Shown here piece by piece: positions 61,101-64,000 of a stretch of DNA of 64,000 nt. Within the stretch, counting starts at the first letter, position 1. Every line of letters begins with the position of its first letter. Source of the stretch: Megachile rotundata (lineage: Eukaryota; Arthropoda; Insecta; Hymenoptera; Megachilidae). Under the pieces are notes generated by a model, which saw nothing but the letters and a program-made list of their open reading frames with translations, had not been told where the DNA came from and did not search any database. Both the position numbers and the translations under genes were made by a program. The DNA lies in contig NW_027473608.1 in NCBI RefSeq assembly GCF_050947335.1, positions 1 to 64,000 on the forward strand. The letters are read 5' to 3'.

Positions 61101-64000
61101 CTTATTACACTCACTATTATCAATCTAACTCATATTATTAACCATATTATGCAGATATGATCGATAGAACGACAATAACTATACTCATTACTCTTATTAT
61201 TATCTATCTAACTCATATTATTAGCCATATTATGCTTATATGATCGATAGAGCGACAATGACTATACTTATTACACTCACTATTATCAATCTAACTCATA
61301 TTATTAACCATATTATGCAGATATGATCGATAGAACGACAATTACTATACTCATTAATCTTATTATTATCAATCTAACTCATATTATTAGCCACATTATG
61401 CTTATATGATCAATAGTACGACAATTGCTATACTCATTACTCTTGCTATTATCAATCTAACTCATATTATTAGCCATATTCTGCTTATATGATCGATAGA
61501 ACGACAATTACTATACTTATTACACTCACTATTATCAATCTAACTCATATTATTAGCCATATTATGCTTATATGATCGATAGAACGACAATTACTATACA
61601 TGTTACTCTCATTATTATCAACATAACTCATATTATTAGCCATATTACGCTTATATGATCGATAGAGCGACAATAACTATACATATTACACTCACTATTA
61701 TCAATCTAACTCATATTATTAACCATATTATGCAGATATGATCGATAGAACGACAATTACTATACTTATTACTCTTATTATTATCAATGTAACTCATATT
61801 ATTGCTATATTATGCTTATATGATCGATAGAACGACATTTACTAAACTCATTACACTCACTATTATCAATCTAACTCATATTATTAGCCATATTATGCTT
61901 ATATGATCGATAGAACGACAATTACTATACATGTTACTCTTATTATTATCAATCTAACTCATATTATTAGCCATATTACGCTTATATGATCGATAGAGCG
62001 ACAATAACTATACTTATTACACTCACTATTATCAATCTAACTCATATTATTAACCATATTATGCAGATATGATCGATAGAACGACAATTACTAGACTCAT
62101 TACTCTTATTATTATCAATCTAACTCATATTATTAGCCACATTATGCTTATATGATCGATAGAACGTCAATTACTATACTTATTACTCTTATTATTATCA
62201 TTCTAACTCATATTATTAGCCATATTATGGTCATATGACCGATAGAACGACAATTACTATACTTATTACACTCACTACTATCAATCTACCTCATATTATT
62301 AACCATATTATGCAGATATGATCGATAGAACGACAATAACTATACTCATTACTCTTATTATTATCTATCTAACTCATATTATTAGCCATATTATGCTTAT
62401 ATGATCGATAGAGCGACAATGACTATACTTATTACACTCACTATTATCAATCTAACTCATATTATTAACCATATTATGCAGATATGATCGATAGAACGAC
62501 AATTTCTATACTCATTACTTTTATTATTATCAATCTAACTCATATTATTAGCCACACTATGCTTATATGATCGATAGTACGAAAATTGCTATACTCATTA
62601 CTCTTACTATTATCAATCTAACTCATATTATTAGCCATATTCTGCTTATATGATCGATAGAACGACAATTACTATACTTATTACACTCACTATTGTCAAT
62701 CTAACTCATATTATTAGCCATATTATGCTTATATGATCGATAGAACGACAACTATTATACTTATTACTCTTATTATTATCAATCTAACTCATATTATTAG
62801 CCATATTATGCTTATATGATCGATAGAGCGACAATTACTATACTTATTACACTCACTATTATCAATCTAACTCATATTATTAACCATATTATGCAGATAT
62901 GATCGATAGAACGACAATTACTATACTCATTACTCTTATTATTATCAATCTAACTCATATTATTAGCCACATTATGCTTATATGATCGATAGAACGTCAA
63001 TTACTATACTTATTACACTCACTATTATCAATCTAACTCATATTATTAACCATATTATGCAGATATTATCGATAGAACGACAATAACTATACTCATTACT
63101 CTTATTATTATCTATCTAACTCATATTATTAGCCATATTATGCTTATATGATCGATAGAGCGACAATGACTATACTTATTACACTCACTATTATCAATCT
63201 AACTCATATTATTAACCATATTATGCAGATATGATCGATAGAACGACAATTACTATACTCATTAATCTTATTATTATCAATCTAACTCATATTATTAGCC
63301 ACATTATGCTTATATGATCGATAGTACGACAATTGCTATACTCATTACTCTTACTATTATCAATCTAACTCATATTATTAGCCATATTCTGCTTATATGA
63401 TCGATAGAACGACAATTACTATACTTATTACACTCACTATTATCAATCTAACTCATATTATTAGCCATATTATGCTTATATGATCGATAGAACGACAATT
63501 ACTATACGTGTTACTCTCATTATTATCAACATAACTCATATTATTAGCCATATTACGCTTATATGATCGATAGAGCGACAATAACTATACATATTACACT
63601 CACTATTATCAATCTAACTCATATTATTACCCATATTATGCAGATATGATCGATAGAACGACAATTACTATACTTATTACTCTTATTATTATCAATGTAA
63701 CTCATATTATTGCTATATTATGCTTATATGATCGATAGAACGACATTTACTAAACTTATTACACTCACTATTATCAATCTAACTCATATTATTAGCCATA
63801 TTATGCTTATATGATCGATAGAACGACAATTACTATACATGTTACTCTTATTATTATCAATCTAACTCATATTATTAGCCATATTACGCTTATATGATCG
63901 ATAGAGCGACAATAACTATACTTATTACACTCACTATTATCAATCTAACTCATATTATTAACCATATTATGCAGATATGATCGATAGAACGACAATTACT

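Larger units (their letters stand above)
1..64000 (+). repeat. 83-bp satellite DNA array filling the window
   Basis: About 770 head-to-tail copies of an 83 bp monomer, all in the same orientation, with no unique DNA between them. The period is seen directly: AGCC/AACC monomer starts fall at 1, 84, 167, 250, 333 and so on, and are still in exact 83 bp register at 11040. The consensus is about 25% G+C, with 15 C and 6 G on this strand, and has no run of A or T longer than two. Most monomers carry ATCGATAG (positions 21-28) and CGACAATTAC (31-40). Stops occur at consensus positions 19 (TGA), 26 (TAG), 70 (TAA) and across the 83/1 junction (TAG or TAA). Because 83 is not a multiple of three, every forward frame is closed about every two monomers, so no protein is encoded. 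Arrays of this size are known from eukaryotic heterochromatin and centromeres; the location here is inference. I do not recognise the satellite family. Confidence 0.98.
47447..64000 (+). repeat. Large satellite block, copy 2 (pairs with 1-18795)
   Basis: Near-identical second copy of 1-18795, running off the right edge of the window. Single-base differences I noticed, not an exhaustive list, are 56624 T against C at 11419, 60425 G against A at 15220, 60779 C against T at 15574, 62717 G against A at 17512, and 63067 T against G at 17862. It lacks 166 bp (about 1691-1863 of copy 1) and a net 2075 bp (the 25-monomer duplication of copy 1). It could be a true paralogous block or, if the assembly is wrong, the other haplotype joined in tandem. 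Confidence 0.93.

Noticed and set aside
1..64000. CRISPR array
   Set aside because: The repeat is continuous. There are no unique spacers between short repeats, and differences between units are point variants.
1..64000. Protein-coding repeat or long open reading frame
   Set aside because: Stops in each monomer, together with the 83 bp frame shift, close every forward frame within about two monomers. The reverse strand is also rich in TAA, TGA and TAG. Any short frames are shadows of the repeat.
1..64000. CENP-B box
   Set aside because: The known core (TTCG, four bases, A, two bases, CGGG) is not present on either strand of the monomer types I read. The CGTTCTATCGAT stretch on the minus strand does not fit it.
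1..64000. Telomeric or subtelomeric simple repeats
   Set aside because: No TTAGGG, TTAGG, TTTAGGG or similar runs were seen.
1..64000. tRNA, rRNA or other RNA gene
   Set aside because: Nothing outside the 83 bp unit exists in the window. The unit has no A/B box pair, cloverleaf or rRNA-like conserved segment.
1..64000. Transposon or helitron origin visible in the window
   Set aside because: No terminal repeats, target duplications or coding remnants were found. The palindrome in type C is 12 bp and internal, not a terminal inverted repeat pair.
1..64000. Simple fixed-period higher-order repeat such as a 25-monomer unit
   Set aside because: The 2071-2075 bp spacing occurs in two places but not throughout. 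Spacings of 11, 17, 20, 31, 45 and 62 monomers also occur, so one constant period does not describe the window.

Overview
The whole window is one uninterrupted, head-to-tail satellite DNA array. The unit is an AT-rich monomer of 83 bp (consensus about 25% G+C by hand count), and roughly 770 copies fill the window from the first base to the last. I see no gene, RNA gene, transposon, unique spacer or inversion. A 64 kb tandem array with multi-monomer higher-order structure points to a eukaryotic nuclear chromosome, in centromeric, pericentromeric or other heterochromatin. I do not recognise the monomer and cannot name the species. Two CpG sites per monomer are well kept, which hints at a genome without strong CpG methylation decay (many invertebrates), but this is weak evidence.

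The monomers fall into about fourteen recurring types, which I letter A to N. They differ by a few diagnostic bases near position 1 (AACC or AGCC), 13-22, 28-40, 43-60 and 66-70. The types follow one another in a grammar, not at random. A-B-C-D-E-A is the commonest cassette, often continued by F-G-H-I, by J-K-H'-I, or by L-M-N. Most monomers are exactly 83 bp. K is 82 bp and one D variant is 80 bp.

Layout: 1-18795 is one large block. It returns at 47447-64000, almost base for base, apart from a 166 bp and a 2075 bp length difference. Between them, 18796-47446 is a mosaic of the same monomer types, rearranged by smaller block duplications of 11, 17, 25, 34, 45 and 47 monomers (912 bp to 3.9 kb). 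These give repeat offsets of 912, 2071, 3731, 7211, 12944, 17010 and 23556 bp. Chimeric monomers at the block edges mark recombination junctions.

The window therefore records satellite evolution by repeated unequal exchange or segmental amplification. There is no encoded system to describe. The points of interest are the nested block structure, the exact chimeric junctions, a 12 bp perfect palindrome confined to one monomer type, the near absence of A or T runs of three or more in 75% AT DNA, and the 166 bp dimer length. Monomer and block limits were set by eye from shared private variants. Limits at monomer boundaries are exact to the base; block edges inside monomers are approximate.
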